Shown piece after piece: positions 1-9,237 of a stretch of DNA of 28,406 bases. The notes under the pieces are model-generated. The model was given only the letters and a program-made list of their open reading frames with translations. It searched no databases and had not been told where the DNA came from. Numbering within the stretch: the stretch's first letter is position 1; each line of letters opens with the position of its first letter. This DNA is from Terana coerulea (lineage: Eukaryota > Basidiomycota > Agaricomycetes > Polyporales > Phanerochaetaceae): the NCBI GenBank assembly GCA_024811115.1, contig JAKOGH010000710.1:1-28406 (forward strand), read 5' to 3'. The position numbers were made by a program, and so were the translations under genes.

Positions 1-60
1 TCCCAGTTACCAACCCGGACCTCGCCACAGCTGCGTTGGATGGCATCATCTGAAAACCCC

Positions 61-420
61 CTTACTATTCCTGCCTAATGCATGCTGATAAGCACTAATT
101 CATTGCACATAAGCTTCAAAGTAACACAACTAGATAAATAGATACATTAGGCCAATAAGGCAGTTTAGTGAGGTCCTTTGCTAATTGTCTTAATTATTCG
201 ATATATTAGGGCAATTAGTCCTATTTCTCAGCTATTTGTTTCCTTACTGTCCTATTTTGTTCCTTACATGCAGCTATAATACCACTACTGCTTGACTAGT
301 CATCTGAGAAATCCTTCTTAATTTAACGTGATGCTCTGTATTGCATATTTAGTTATCTACATACAAGACTAAGCTACCTAACACAACAAACTACTTGTAC
401 TGTGCAGGTAAGCCCATGCA
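61..420. other. AT-rich, CpG-poor gene-free DNA
   Basis: No open frame or RNA gene is visible. The stretch is AT-rich with only a couple of CG dinucleotides, in sharp contrast to the CpG-dense block that starts near 450. Composition of this kind is typical of old repeats that lost CpG through methylation and deamination, but the parent repeat cannot be named from sequence alone. Confidence 0.5.
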
Positions 421-449
421 CCATGCACCATACTCACCTGCACTCGCGC

Positions 450-1215
450 CATGCCCACCTGTGTGTTGTATCTGTCAGTAACATACTTACGTACACCACT
501 ACCCTGGCCCTCGTGTCGTGCACCAGCCCCTTCTGACGGGGGCGCACTTGTCAGCGTCGGTCTGCACGCGTCGTGCTTCGCCACGTCCTGCGCGCCAGCG
601 CCGGCGCAGTGCGCGTGCTGCGCTCGTTGGCGTCGTGCTGGGGTAGCTTGCTACCCTGGTCCCTCGCGTCGTGCGTCGGCCCTTTGTAACGGCGGCACGC
701 TCGCCTGCGTCGGCCTGCGCGCGTCGTGCTTCGCCACGTCCTGCGCGCCGGCGTTGGCGTGGTGCGCATCCGTCGGCACCGTACGTGCGTGCGCCGCTGT
801 CCCGCCCTGCGTATCTTGCGCGTCGTGCTGTACGCGCCGGTTTCTTTGTGCGTCGGCGTCGCGCTCACCTGCGTCGGTCTGCGCGCGTCGTGCTTCGCCA
901 CGTCCCGCGCGCCGGTGTTGGTGTTATGCGCGTGCTGCGTTCTCGGCGTCGCGCCTGTGTAGCTTGTTGCGCTGGTCCCTCGCGTCGTACGGCGGCCCTT
1001 TGTAACGGCGGCGCGCTCGCCTACGTCGGCCTGCGTGTGCTGTGCTTCACCACGTCCCGCGCGCCGGCGTCGGCGTTGTGCGCCGCCGTTCGTGTCGTAC
1101 GCGTCGTGTCGTGCGCGCCGGCTTCTTGTGCGTCGGTGTCGCGGCCGCCGGCGTTGAGCTTGTTGCGTCGTGCTTGACTACGCGGGCGTTCGCGCGCGGT
1201 GTTCGTTGCTGGTGG
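450..1215. repeat. CpG-dense minisatellite, unit about 152-164 bp
   Basis: Four diverged copies of a unit beginning CGTCGGYCTGCRYG start at about 555, 708, 872 and 1024 (spacings 153, 164, 152). Each continues through a shared stretch containing TTCRCCACGTCC and GCGCGCCGG. A higher-order similarity is also visible: the segment at 656-720 (CCCTTTGTAACGGCGGC) recurs at 971-1036, about 316 bp away, so alternate units are more alike. Long open frames here, rich in Arg, Ala, Cys and Ser on both strands, result from the stop-poor GC-rich repeat and are not treated as genes. Confidence 0.8.
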
Positions 1216-1542
1216 GGGGATGCGTGGTGCCTATTCATGAAAGCACCGTCCATAAGCCGTGCATGCACGGCCATGGACGGCTCTGGGTAGCAGCGGTGGA
1301 TGCGGCGAGAGGGCCACGTACCTCGTTTGCAGGGGAGCCCCTCCCCTTCAACAGCCTTGCTCGATAATTCACGCGTCCCCCACTCTTGTGTGGTGTCGCG
1401 GTCGGTGGTCGCTACGCAGCTAACGCGTCGGTTAGGAATGAGGGACCGAGGGAATGAAAGATGACGCCAACCAAACGCGAAGGGTTAAGGCGCTTCAATA
1501 TACCCAGTAAGTTATGACCATTCTGTACGATAATACACTCGA
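1216..1542. other. gene-free spacer after the minisatellite
   Basis: A short inverted match (CCATGAAAG/CCGTGCATG-type palindromic sequence around 1240-1275) is present, but nothing codes convincingly. No promoter or RNA gene is recognisable until the tRNA-like element at 1543. Confidence 0.3.
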
Positions 1543-1643
1543 GCCGCTATGGCGCAGTTGTTAATCTACTGGGCGCGTTTACCCAGGTGGTCCTGGGTTC
1601 AAGTCCTTCTGGGTGCACTGTGGTTATTTCTGATCATCTTTTT
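1543..1643 (+). repeat. degenerate tRNA-derived Pol III element (SINE-like head)
   Basis: The 75-nt span 1543-1617 has tRNA architecture. An A-box-like TGGCGCAGTTG lies at 1550-1560, and a perfect B box GGTTCAAGTCC at 1596-1606. An anticodon-type hairpin CTGGG/CCCAG (about 1568-1586) has an 8-nt loop. The 7-nt ends (GCCGCTA and TGGGTGC) pair at about five of seven positions. The T stem pairs poorly and the D arm barely pairs, so it is unlikely to be a working tRNA. A T5 run at 1639-1643 is a suitable Pol III terminator. The best reading is a tRNA-derived SINE head or an old tRNA pseudogene; no SINE tail was identified. Confidence 0.55.
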
Positions 1644-2470
1644 GAGCCTCGGCCCATTAACAAAAGCATACAGTGTGAATTGCTTTGGTCGTCTCAGAAG
1701 CAGTCACTCTTAGAGCTATTGTGATATTTAAAATTGATTGCAACTTGTTGTTCAACTGTGGTAAATGGCAATTATATAAGAATATAGACATTCTAGGCAA
1801 AGCAGCTCTTTTTTAGCAATTGTACAGAGCTTATACATTAGGTTATAAAGGTAACATTAAAGAGCTTCAGACTTGTCATTAACAATATCCTTAAAGCTTT
1901 GTGCACTTTGAAAACCAGTCTAATAAGGAATCCATTATGCATTTATGTGCCAACTAGGCTGAAATAGAGAATAGTAGCTACATTAACACTAAAAGTGTAA
2001 TAGTATAAGTATATAGGTTAGCTGATTGGCAGAAAAGGAGGACATAGAACTAAATTAGCTTTAAGCAATACAATAATAAGAGTCCAAGTAATAAATAAAA
2101 GCAATAGCAAAATAAGTGTCATAAGCTCTAGATAATGTCATAAATATGATACAAATAACAAGCAAGTAAGTAAAAAGCTAATAATAAGCTACTGATAAAA
2201 TATGCAATAGTGAGAAATTAGATAAAAAGAAATGTAGTAAATGAGCTAATGAAAGAATGCAATAAGGCATTGGTAAGGGATAAAAAGTCAATTAGGTAGT
2301 AAAAAGCCATTAATAATCAGCAGATTAGAATGTTAAAGGCAATGGGCTGTTTAGCAAGCTAATAGATGTAGATTGGCTAAATAAACTATATTTTAAGAAT
2401 ACATTTTCACAAAAAGCGAAAAAGAGCATAATAAACAACTTAGTGTTAAATAAAGAAGCATAAAGCATAG
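1644..2470. other. AT-rich, almost CpG-free, purine-biased DNA
   Basis: About 830 bases with very few CG dinucleotides and stops in every frame. From about 2020 the plus strand is markedly A/G-rich and C-poor (repeated AAGC, AATAA and TAAG words). No gene, LTR or TIR is visible. It may be an old methylated repeat or scaffold of the tRNA-derived element; this cannot be decided by eye. Confidence 0.45.
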
Positions 2471-2774
2471 ATTACGGAAAGAGGGGTTTTTCCAGATGAT
2501 CAACATTCAGCCAGGCCAGTGCGAAGAACGCAGTCACGGAGAGATGCTTTGAGGCAGTCGATACCATGAGAGAATGGCAGCAGAAAGAGCCTGGTTGTCA
2601 TGGACTCAGGCCGCTTCCAACGGATGCCTGAGCGCCGGAAGATTGTGGTGTGTTCTGATGGTCTTTATCTACGCCCGGCCGAAACAAATCTTGCCTCGAT
2701 AGGTCCATCCGTATGCCAAGCTGTCGTAGCCGCTTTATCGGGCGGCATACAATGCGAGACCCATAGATTGCGAA
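2471..2774. other. left flank of the retrotransposon, unassigned
   Basis: Composition returns to normal here. A 58-codon open frame starts at ATG 2600 and runs into the LTR without a stop. Its product (containing RRKIVVCSDGLYLRPAE) is not recognised, and similarity to NACHT-gene N-termini is not evident. If the copia element split the NACHT-WD40 gene, the missing 5' exons should lie here or further left, but they could not be identified. Confidence 0.3.
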
Positions 2775-3066
2775 TGTTGAGTCAGATAGACGCCGTAAGC
2801 GCTCTGCTCACATCTTCTCTATTGTTCTACCAGGTTCCACCATGACGATGCCTATTGTCTATTGTCCTGGTATCTATTTGTGTCTGTTTGCAGTACAGCC
2901 ACCCAGTATTGTATATAAGGCAGCTCTCTGCCGCCATACATAATAAGACTCTTACAACTCTCAACCCACTAACGTGTGTATTTACCAACCTACAGGTGAG
3001 TAACCATCCTAGCTTCCTCTAGGCCTCGGTAGGAGTGTACGCCGCTGTATGCGCTGCACTTCTACA
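2775..3066 (+). repeat. 5' LTR of copia element
   Basis: 292 bp, beginning TG and ending CA, near-identical to 8905-9196. It contains a TATA box (TATATAAG, 2912-2919) and, further down, a strong splice donor CAG/GTGAGT at 2995/2996, so transcription should start in the LTR and the leader may be spliced. Confidence 0.97.
2912..2919 (+). promoter_or_regulatory. LTR TATA box
   Basis: TATATAAG in the 5' LTR. The same motif is at 9043-9050 in the 3' LTR, where it could drive transcription into the NACHT-WD40 gene. Confidence 0.7.
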
Positions 3067-3282
3067 AGTTATGAAGCCCCGATGACGCGGTTGATTGCGC
3101 CGTCACTGGCAGCAACAACCAGCTCATTGGTATACTCGCCTGTACCTACTGCCATCGTGGCGCGACGGTTGCGCTACCTAGCGACCGTCTGCGCCGCAAG
3201 CTGAGCAGGCACTAAGGCGCCTTTGGGCCCCTCCTTGGCTAAAGCCATGCCGCGCATAGTACTGACTGTTCTGTCCCTACAG
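2996..3282 (+). other. candidate leader intron of the copia element, containing the primer site
   Basis: The donor GTGAGTAACC (2996) inside the LTR and the acceptor CCCTACAG (ending 3282) bracket 287 nt. A branch-point-like CTGAC lies at about 3262-3266. The gag ATG (3292) follows nine bases after the acceptor. The primer-binding site at 3067 falls inside the intron, so only unspliced RNA could be reverse transcribed. Splicing is inferred from signal quality only; at 287 nt it is long for this genome. Confidence 0.4.
3067..3080 (+). promoter_or_regulatory. primer-binding site, tRNA-iMet anticodon arm type
   Basis: Immediately after the 5' LTR, AGTTATGAAGCCCC resembles the complement of the initiator tRNA-Met anticodon arm (GGTTATGAGCCC) with one extra A. 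Drosophila copia primes from an internal tRNA-iMet fragment covering this arm. The anticodon complement ATG is intact. Confidence 0.6.
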
Positions 3283-3291
3283 AACTCTGAA

Positions 3292-3774
3292 ATGTCTTCC
3301 TCTCTCGAGAAGCTTGTCCCCGTCCTCGACGGAACTAACTGGGAGCACTGGAACGACACCTTGAAGTCGTTCCTGGGCACTCAGGGCATCTCTCGTCAGC
3401 TCTTGACGACCCAGCCGACGGTGCCGACCTTAGTTCGCACTATCCCGGCAGCTCTCGCCGCGCCGCAGTCGCAGCTACAGCCAACACCGCAGCCATCCCG
3501 CGCTTCCCGCCTCTGGCGAGTGCCCGGCAACGAGCATGAGCACTCCAGGGCCGTCGACAAGCTCGACGACTGGATCAACGACGACCGGGCCATGGGCTTC
3601 ATCCGCCTTCGCTTGACATACCAAATTGGACAGTCAGTGAAGAACGAAACGACAGCCAAAGCCCTGTACGAGTCGCTGCAGACCACCTACACCCAGAATA
3701 CCTGCACGGCCTACACCGACTTCAGGGGCCTCCTGAGACTCGCATCCCTGATGATCAGTCCCCAGCACCCATGA
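3292..3774 (+). pseudogene. copia gag, N-terminal part
   Basis: The ATG at 3292 opens a frame of 160 codons that starts MSSSLEKLVPVLDGTNWEHW. The LDGTNWxxW block is the usual start of fungal copia Gag. The Pro/Gln-rich insertion around residues 45-70 is followed by a helical part (DDWINDDRAMGFIRLRL). The frame ends at 3774, short of a complete Gag; similar sequence carries on in other frames. The open reading upstream of 3292 (from 3223) would lie within the proposed leader intron, which is why 3292 is preferred. It would form the capsid of the cytoplasmic particle if intact. Confidence 0.75.
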
Positions 3775-3967
3775 TCGCCAAGATCCAATCCCACACGACC
3801 GCCCGAATGCGCCATGCGGGCAGACGACTTACACACCGATGCTCCTCATTTCAAGACACCAGCGTATCGGTAAGCACGTCGCCACCGTCACCACTCTAAA
3901 CCAGAAGATGGTAGACACCGCCTAACTCCCTACCGCGAGCCCCAATCCCAAGCAGTACGGCAGCTCA

Positions 3968-5150
3968 TTGCTGCATGAGCAGCGAAAGCTTTCCGTGGAC
4001 AGCGCAAGCAGACCGAGTCTGCTAAACACGTCACCGCCGTCGAACAAGGGGAAGGATCCCCAGTTCAAACAGCAGCGCCCTAACGCAGCAGCAGCAGCAG
4101 CAGCAGCGGCCGCAAGGGCAGCAGCAGCAGCAGGACGGTGCCGGCAACGGCAAGGGCAAGAAGACCCAGCGCGGCAGCGAGCGGCAAGGGCAAGGGCAAA
4201 GCCCAGGATACCGACCACGGCCACTCCTACATCGCCGCCCCCCGTCATCCCGGTGGCTAGAACGACTTCGCCCCGCCATCCCGCTTCTCCCCAAATCCGA
4301 GCCGAAGAAATTCAGTCTCGCATCGAAGGAGAGCGAGCTCGCCTCGGCAACAATCAGTTCCCTCGCTCCGCGCACTATCCCTTGCCGAGAAGCTGGAGTC
4401 GCCGGGTCCCAGGAGCGCATCCGACCCTCGAGGAGGTCATCGACGCCAACGAGCACAACGCTCACCGCTGGCCGATGCCATGCGGGATATTGAGCACCGC
4501 ATCTGCGAACGCCGTCCCAATCCTCGACGAGATGACGGTACTAAACTCTGCATAAGGCCCAGCTTCACGAGGCCGCAGAGGCTCCGCGAAGCTTGCTCGC
4601 AAGCAGTGGATCGCGACAAGAACGCAGCCCGAACAAGGCTCGACCTCGACCAGAAGCGTCGCGGCGCCCGATGGGAGCGACACCAGCTTGTCAAGCTGGC
4701 CGTCGCCCGCAGCGAGTTCGCGCCACCGCCGCCGAAGATGAGGCCGCGAGAAAGCTCGTCGCGCCAAGCAGGCCGACCTCGACTACGCCGAGCGCATGCT
4801 CGATGCTTGCATCGCCGAGCTCGACGCTCGCATCGACTCGAATAACGCCGCTCTCAAACGAAAGTTTGCCGAGCCGGAGTTCGTCGAGGGCAGCTCTTCT
4901 CGCCCGCCAAGCGCAGCTCGCGCGAATCCTCGCCGATCATCTGGTCCGACGAGGTCGACATGCAAATGTCGCCGACAGGGAGGACGGCTTCGACGCCCGC
5001 GACCACCCTGACATCGAGGACGCCGTGTCCCTCGGAAACGAGGACAACGACAGCGACGCCGACGACCAGTTCGGCCGGATGCCTGATGGACGATCGAGAT
5101 CCACCAGGACATCATCGACGCGTACTTCGAGTACGTCCCTCTAACTCTGA
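3968..5150 (+). pseudogene. Gag C-terminal / linker region with Gln tract and coiled-coil-like segment
   Basis: This GC-rich region is open only piecewise. One frame gives a Gln run from a CAG array followed by a Gly/Lys-rich stretch (GNGKGKK), as expected for the RNA-binding end of Gag. From about 4480 to 4900 pieces in several frames read as strongly helical Glu/Arg/Ala/Leu-rich segments (for example DYAERMLDACIAELDARI, about 4780-4840), ending near an acidic stretch at about 5030-5075 (NEDNDSDADD). No CCHC zinc knuckle was found before the protease. Either this lineage has an unusual Gag tail or a foreign segment lies here; frame shifts prevent a firm model. Confidence 0.45.
4085..4132 (+). 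repeat. CAG/GCA trinucleotide repeat
   Basis: Two GCA runs (4085-4107 and 4118-4132) separated by an imperfect stretch; in one frame they encode poly-Gln, in another poly-Ala, within the Gag C-terminal region. Confidence 0.85.
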
Positions 5151-5340
5151 ACTCATGCATCACACTAACCGAAACTTGCAGCTAATTGCGCAATGTCTCG
5201 GCGGCTGGATAAGCAGTAGATACCACATGTATGCTACTGTATTGAATGGAACTGATTCCTTCAATACCAGACCGATGTGTGCATAATAAGTTATTTAACG
5301 CTGTCAGAGCTGCAAAGGTAAAAACCTTGCAAAATCAAGT

Positions 5341-5500
5341 GATTGGCTGCTCGACTCAGGAGCGTCTTTCCACTTCACCGGTTAAAGAAGTTCATTGCGC
5401 AACTTGCGCAACATTGACCCAATTGTCGCTCAAACGGGCTAATGGGCATGTAACTATCTCTGAGGAAGGTGACTCCGTCATCAACTACCGCCCTAGCAAC
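5341..5500 (+). pseudogene. copia aspartic protease remnant
   Basis: DWLLDSGASFHFT reads from 5341; DSG (5353-5361) is the catalytic motif of retropepsins, and the preceding WLLDSGAS context is the family signature. A stop follows directly (about 5383), and the rest of the domain continues out of frame. It would cleave the Gag-Pol polyprotein. Confidence 0.8.
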
Positions 5501-5559
5501 GACAAGTAGAACGATTAAAGTCTTACTGAAAATGTTCGACTCATGCCTTCACAAAAGAC

Positions 5560-6500
5560 ATGAATCTAATCTCGCTTGGCCAGCTGCTACGACAGAACCG
5601 GTTAATTGAGGGTGACGCAACCACTCTAAAAATCCTGGATGGTGATAATCGCCAGGAATTATTGCAATTCGTGCCGCTTATCCAAATGCAACAGTGTACT
5701 ATTTAGACACTGACCGAGACGGCCTTGGCGCTAGTCTCGCACGAAATAGTGCATAGACGCTTTGGACATCCCTCTGAGCGGATCCTACGCCAACTTCCCG
5801 TCAGCAACGACGGAATGTCCTGATTTCCGACTATAATAAGCTCGGACTCACCCTGCTCTGGCTGCGCACAAGGAAAGATGCATAATCGCTCTTTCCGCCG
5901 ACGCTCAACGAGCATCGCGACCTTTGAGCTCATTCACAGTGACTTGAAAGAATTTCCGGTCGATTCATATCACCGGTACAAGTATATCATCACCTTTGTC
6001 GATGATTATACGCTCGCATGCATGGATTATTTGCCTAAGGCTAAATCCGTCGCCATCCAAGCGACAAAAACTTTCTTGCTATGGTTCAAAACCAGCATAA
6101 AGCTAATGTTGAGAGCTGGATGTCGGATGCAGGGGAGAATATAAATCAAACGCATTCATTCAAATGCTAAAGGACGAAGGGATTAAAATCCTAACTACGC
6201 TCCTCATACTCCACAACAGAATGGACGCGCTGAGCGGTTCAATCGAACCCTCATGGACAAAGTTGAGGCTATGCGCTTTACAGCTTGCATCCCCCCTTCG
6301 TGGTGGGAATTTGCGGTCATGCACGCCACAGTGCTTTACAACCGCACTCCCGCTTCACGCATTAAAATGGGTTACGCCTTATGAGGCACCTACGGGTGAA
6401 AAACCACGCGTTGATAACATCCGCGATTTGGCTGCGGTGCATGGGTCTTTATCCCTGCCGATGTTCGAAAGAACAAACTACAGCCTAAGTCCGAAATGAT
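5560..6500 (+). pseudogene. copia integrase (GAG-pre-integrase plus rve core) remnant
   Basis: MNLISLGQLL (about 5560) and HRRFGHPSERIL (about 5752) belong to the pre-integrase segment. With CSGC (5854-5865) they form the HHCC zinc finger. The catalytic core follows: first Asp in HSDLKEF (5941), YIITFVDDYT, second Asp in the SDAG block (6126), and catalytic Glu in QNGRAERFNRTL (6232). All three catalytic acidic positions survive, but they lie in at least two different frames. The core ends near 6500. Confidence 0.88.
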
Positions 6501-7260
6501 GACATACATCGGACACGTGACGAGCATGGTTGGACCTTCATGAGAGGACCTAACACGTCGTGGTTTCAGCTCAACTCAAGTCGAGTGGTGCTAAACTTTT
6601 TCCCCAAGTGTCCTGACAGCAAATGCCCGCGCGGCCTGACCCGCCTAAGCAAAACACCAAAAATGCGAATGACAGTGAGTCCCTCGCAAGGTGCAGGATC
6701 AGACGAAAGTGACGATGATGCGCCACCGCCTAAACGGCGAGCTGCACCTCGTCCCAACCCCCCTTCCGCCAAAAGAGACCGAGCGGGTTGAACGACGGTT
6801 CAACCCCTAAGCCCCCTGCTGGGCGTAGGCCCGAAGTCCGCCTCGTCGCGAGCGACACCACCCGCAGAAGATCCACAGGTACTGGCACCACCAGTTATTC
6901 CTGCTGGGCCGCCGGGCGTAGTACTCGCTGCACGTAAGGATCCCAGTCAGAAATCCAGACTCCGCTGTACGACCAGTCACAAGCACCGCCACGGATTTTA
7001 AGGTGCTGATAGAGGTATCCGTAGTTGGGAAAAGCAGACTGGCCAGACCAAGCCCACCAAGGTTAGCTACTAAGGGCGCCGTCAGTCTAGCAAGCAGCCC
7101 GACAGTGTCCCCGCCACACGTCCTGCTAGCTCTTCTACATCCTAACAGCTCGAACCTGTTCCGGATATCACTGAAAGCCCACTGGAGACACTGGAAGCGA
7201 AAGCCCAGTGTCAATGACGTACTGGCACGACTGTGCCGGAAGGGGGAGTAAATTTCTACA
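6501..7260 (+). pseudogene. copia integrase C-terminal / linker region, degenerate
   Basis: Between the integrase core and the reverse transcriptase copia Pol normally has a poorly conserved, Pro/Ser/Lys-rich linker. Here it is broken into short pieces such as an acidic-then-basic stretch (GSDESDDDAPPPKRRA, about 6695-6740). There is no recognisable separate gene. Confidence 0.5.
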
Positions 7261-7269
7261 ATTATTTGC

Positions 7270-8200
7270 TTGCCCAAGCAGTCGATCCCGACGCGAATAA
7301 AGTCTTCAGTCCGAGACTGGACTTTACGTGACATAAACCGCCTGCCTGCTAAACAACAGGTAGAATGGCGTGCTGCATGCAAAGATGAGCTCGATGCATT
7401 AAGCAAAAGAGGCGTGTTCGAACTCGCCCCGCGGCCGAAAGGCAAACGCGTCATTAAGAACCGATGGGTTTTTGATGAGAAATCAGATGGTCGAAAGAAA
7501 GCGCGACTTGTAGCTCGCGGCTTCTCCCAAATTGAGGGAATCGACTATGACAAAATCTTCTCTCCAGTCGTGACGGTTTGAAACCGTTAGATTCGACTTG
7601 CCCTTGCAGCACTCGAAGGCTTTTTCCTTACTGGCCTCAATGTGCGCAACGCATATTTGTACGGACTGTTAGATGAAGAGATCTACATGGAACAACCCGA
7701 TGGCTTTCCTGCTCAAGGGAAAAAGCACATGGTGCTTCGTTTCCGTCAGCGCCCCTTTACGGGCTTAAGCAGGCAGGACTTTCCTGGTGGAAAGCCCTTA
7801 GCAAGTCTATGGCTGAGCTCGGCTTCAAAAGACTGAAGTCCGATGCTGGCGTATACGTCAGAAAGGCGCAGGCAATGACATGGTCATCGCCGTAGTCTAT
7901 GTTGACGACGCTATATTCGCCGGACGTAGCAAGGCAAAAGTACTCCAAGAAAAGGAGTTCTTTATGCAACGATGGGAGTGTCAGCGATATGGGCGACGTA
8001 AAGGAGTTTCTCGCGCATGCCATACAACGAAGTTGGCGACAAGATTGTAATTGATCAATGCGCCTACCTTGACAAGGTACTCGAACGCTGCGGCCAGACC
8101 AATGCCAAAATGGCAAAGACTCCGCTTCCTGAGGGTTATATCCTCAACCAAATGAAGGAGAGCTAAACAAAGCTCACCAGAGCCGTTTCCAAATTGTGAT
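7270..8200 (+). pseudogene. copia reverse transcriptase (RVT_2) remnant
   Basis: WRAACKDELDALSKRGVFEL (from about 7367) starts RVT_2, followed by NRWVFDEK, KARLVARGFSQIEG and YDKIFSPVV. A stop at 7579 plus a shift breaks the frame just before the conserved block NAYLYGLLDEEIYMEQPDGF. The palm motif YVDD is intact at 7898-7909. At least three frame changes are needed across the domain. It would copy the RNA genome into cDNA. Confidence 0.9.
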
Positions 8201-8374
8201 AGGCTCACTCCTTTATATCATGCTCGGTACATGACCAGACATTGCGACGCTGTCACAAAGCTCGCGACAGTTTAGTGCGAACCCGTCTGAAGACCACCTG
8301 AACAGAGCGCTGTATATCTGCCGCTACCTGTCAGGCACTCGTAACTACACACTCGAATATGACGGCTCTTCCGG

Positions 8375-8855
8375 GCTAGGCTTGGTGGCGTACACCGATG
8401 CAGATTGGGCGGCTGCTTCCAACCGGCCGCTTTCTCAGACTGGCTTCCTGCTAATGCTTGCAGGAGGAGCCTTTAACTGGAGCTCTTTCGCACAGAAGTC
8501 TGTAGCAACGTCGACTAAAGATGCCGAATACATGGCACTCAGCCGACTGCTCCTGAGAAGTCATGTGGATTCGAAATATCCTCTCTGAACTCGGTTACAA
8601 CTTCGAAAAAGTACCCATCTGCAGCGACAACCAGGGGCGCTCTATTCGTCTCGGAAAATCCCGTTACTGAAAAGCGCACTAAGCACATCGACATTCGCTA
8701 CCACTACATTCGCGATGTCGTTGAAGCTGGCCACGTCAAGTACTCTTCGTGACCTGGCGTTGATAATCCCGCAGATATCTTTACCAAGAATCCTGGGCAG
8801 GGTCAAGATCGAGAAGTTCCGACCAATGCTCGGACTTCGCATCGCTGCTAACTAG
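8375..8855 (+). pseudogene. copia RNase H and Pol C-terminus remnant
   Basis: VAYTDADWAAASNRPLSQTG (about 8385) is the RNase HI-type domain of copia Pol; FNWSSFAQKSVATSTKDAEY follows, with the first two active-site acidic residues recognisable. The terminal block TKHIDIRYHYIRDVVEAGHV (about 8679-8740) is in another frame. It is shorter than an intact domain only because of a frame change near 8555-8600. Confidence 0.88.
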
Positions 8856-8896
8856 CGCTGACTAAACCAGCGCAGGCAGTACGGCCGTGCTAGGTT

Positions 8897-8904
8897 AGGA
8901 GGAG
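8897..8904 (+). promoter_or_regulatory. polypurine tract
   Basis: AGGAGGAG abuts the 3' LTR, the position where plus-strand DNA synthesis is primed in LTR retrotransposons. Confidence 0.65.
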
Positions 8905-9196
8905 TGTTGAGTCAGATAGACGCCCGTAAGCGCTCTGCTCACATCTTCTCTATTGTTCTACCAGGTTCCACCATGACGATGCCTATTGTCTATTGTCCTG
9001 GTACCTATTTGTGTCTGTTTGTAGTACAGCCACCCAGTATTGTATATAAGGCAGCTCTCTGCGCCATACATAATAAGACTCTTACAACTCTCAACCCACT
9101 AACGTGTGTATTTACCAACCTACAGGTGAGTAACCATCCTAGCTTCCTCTAGGCCTCGGTAGGAGTGTACGCCGCTGTATGCGCTGCACTTCTACA
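8905..9196 (+). repeat. 3' LTR of copia element
   Basis: 292 bp, matching the 5' LTR apart from two transitions (near 9004 and 9022) and two single-base indels in C-containing runs. The TATA box (9043-9050) and splice donor (GTGAGT at 9126) are both preserved and point at the NACHT-WD40 exon that begins at 9238. Confidence 0.97.
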
Positions 9197-9237
9197 CAGA
9201 AATTCGCGCGCGCAAGTAACTCATATATTTTGGCTAG

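Larger units (their letters stand above)
2775..9196 (+). mobile_element. Ty1/copia LTR retrotransposon, full length, coding region broken
   Basis: Two 292-bp LTRs (TGTTG...TCTACA) bound a 5.8-kb interior that carries, in order, gag, aspartic protease (DSGAS), GAG-pre-integrase zinc-binding and integrase core, reverse transcriptase (YVDD) and RNase H. That order (integrase before RT) defines Ty1/copia (Pseudoviridae type). The LTRs differ by two substitutions and two 1-nt indels. The pol parts sit in different frames with stops between them, so this copy is not autonomous as sequenced. The bases next to the LTRs (GCGAA left, CAGAA right) are not an exact target-site duplication. The element lies directly 5' of a NACHT-WD40 exon. 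Confidence 0.95.

Noticed and set aside
3..53. Short open end of a frame (PVTNPDLATAALDGII then stop) at the window edge
   Set aside because: It could be the tail of a gene to the left, but 16 codons without a motif are not enough to call.
451..1367. Long overlapping open frames on both strands in the GC-rich block
   Set aside because: They are low-complexity Arg/Ala/Cys/Ser products of a stop-poor minisatellite, with no domain and no preferred strand.
1543..1617. A functional tRNA gene
   Set aside because: The T and D stems do not pair, the acceptor has two mismatches and the anticodon loop has eight bases.
2600..2845. 81-codon open frame crossing into the 5' LTR
   Set aside because: The last 23 codons are LTR sequence, which is repeated in the 3' LTR; the first part is unrecognised and is kept only as flank.
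2770..9201. Target-site duplication around the copia element
   Set aside because: GCGAA and CAGAA share only the last three bases; not an exact duplication, possibly altered by mutation, recombination or sequence error.
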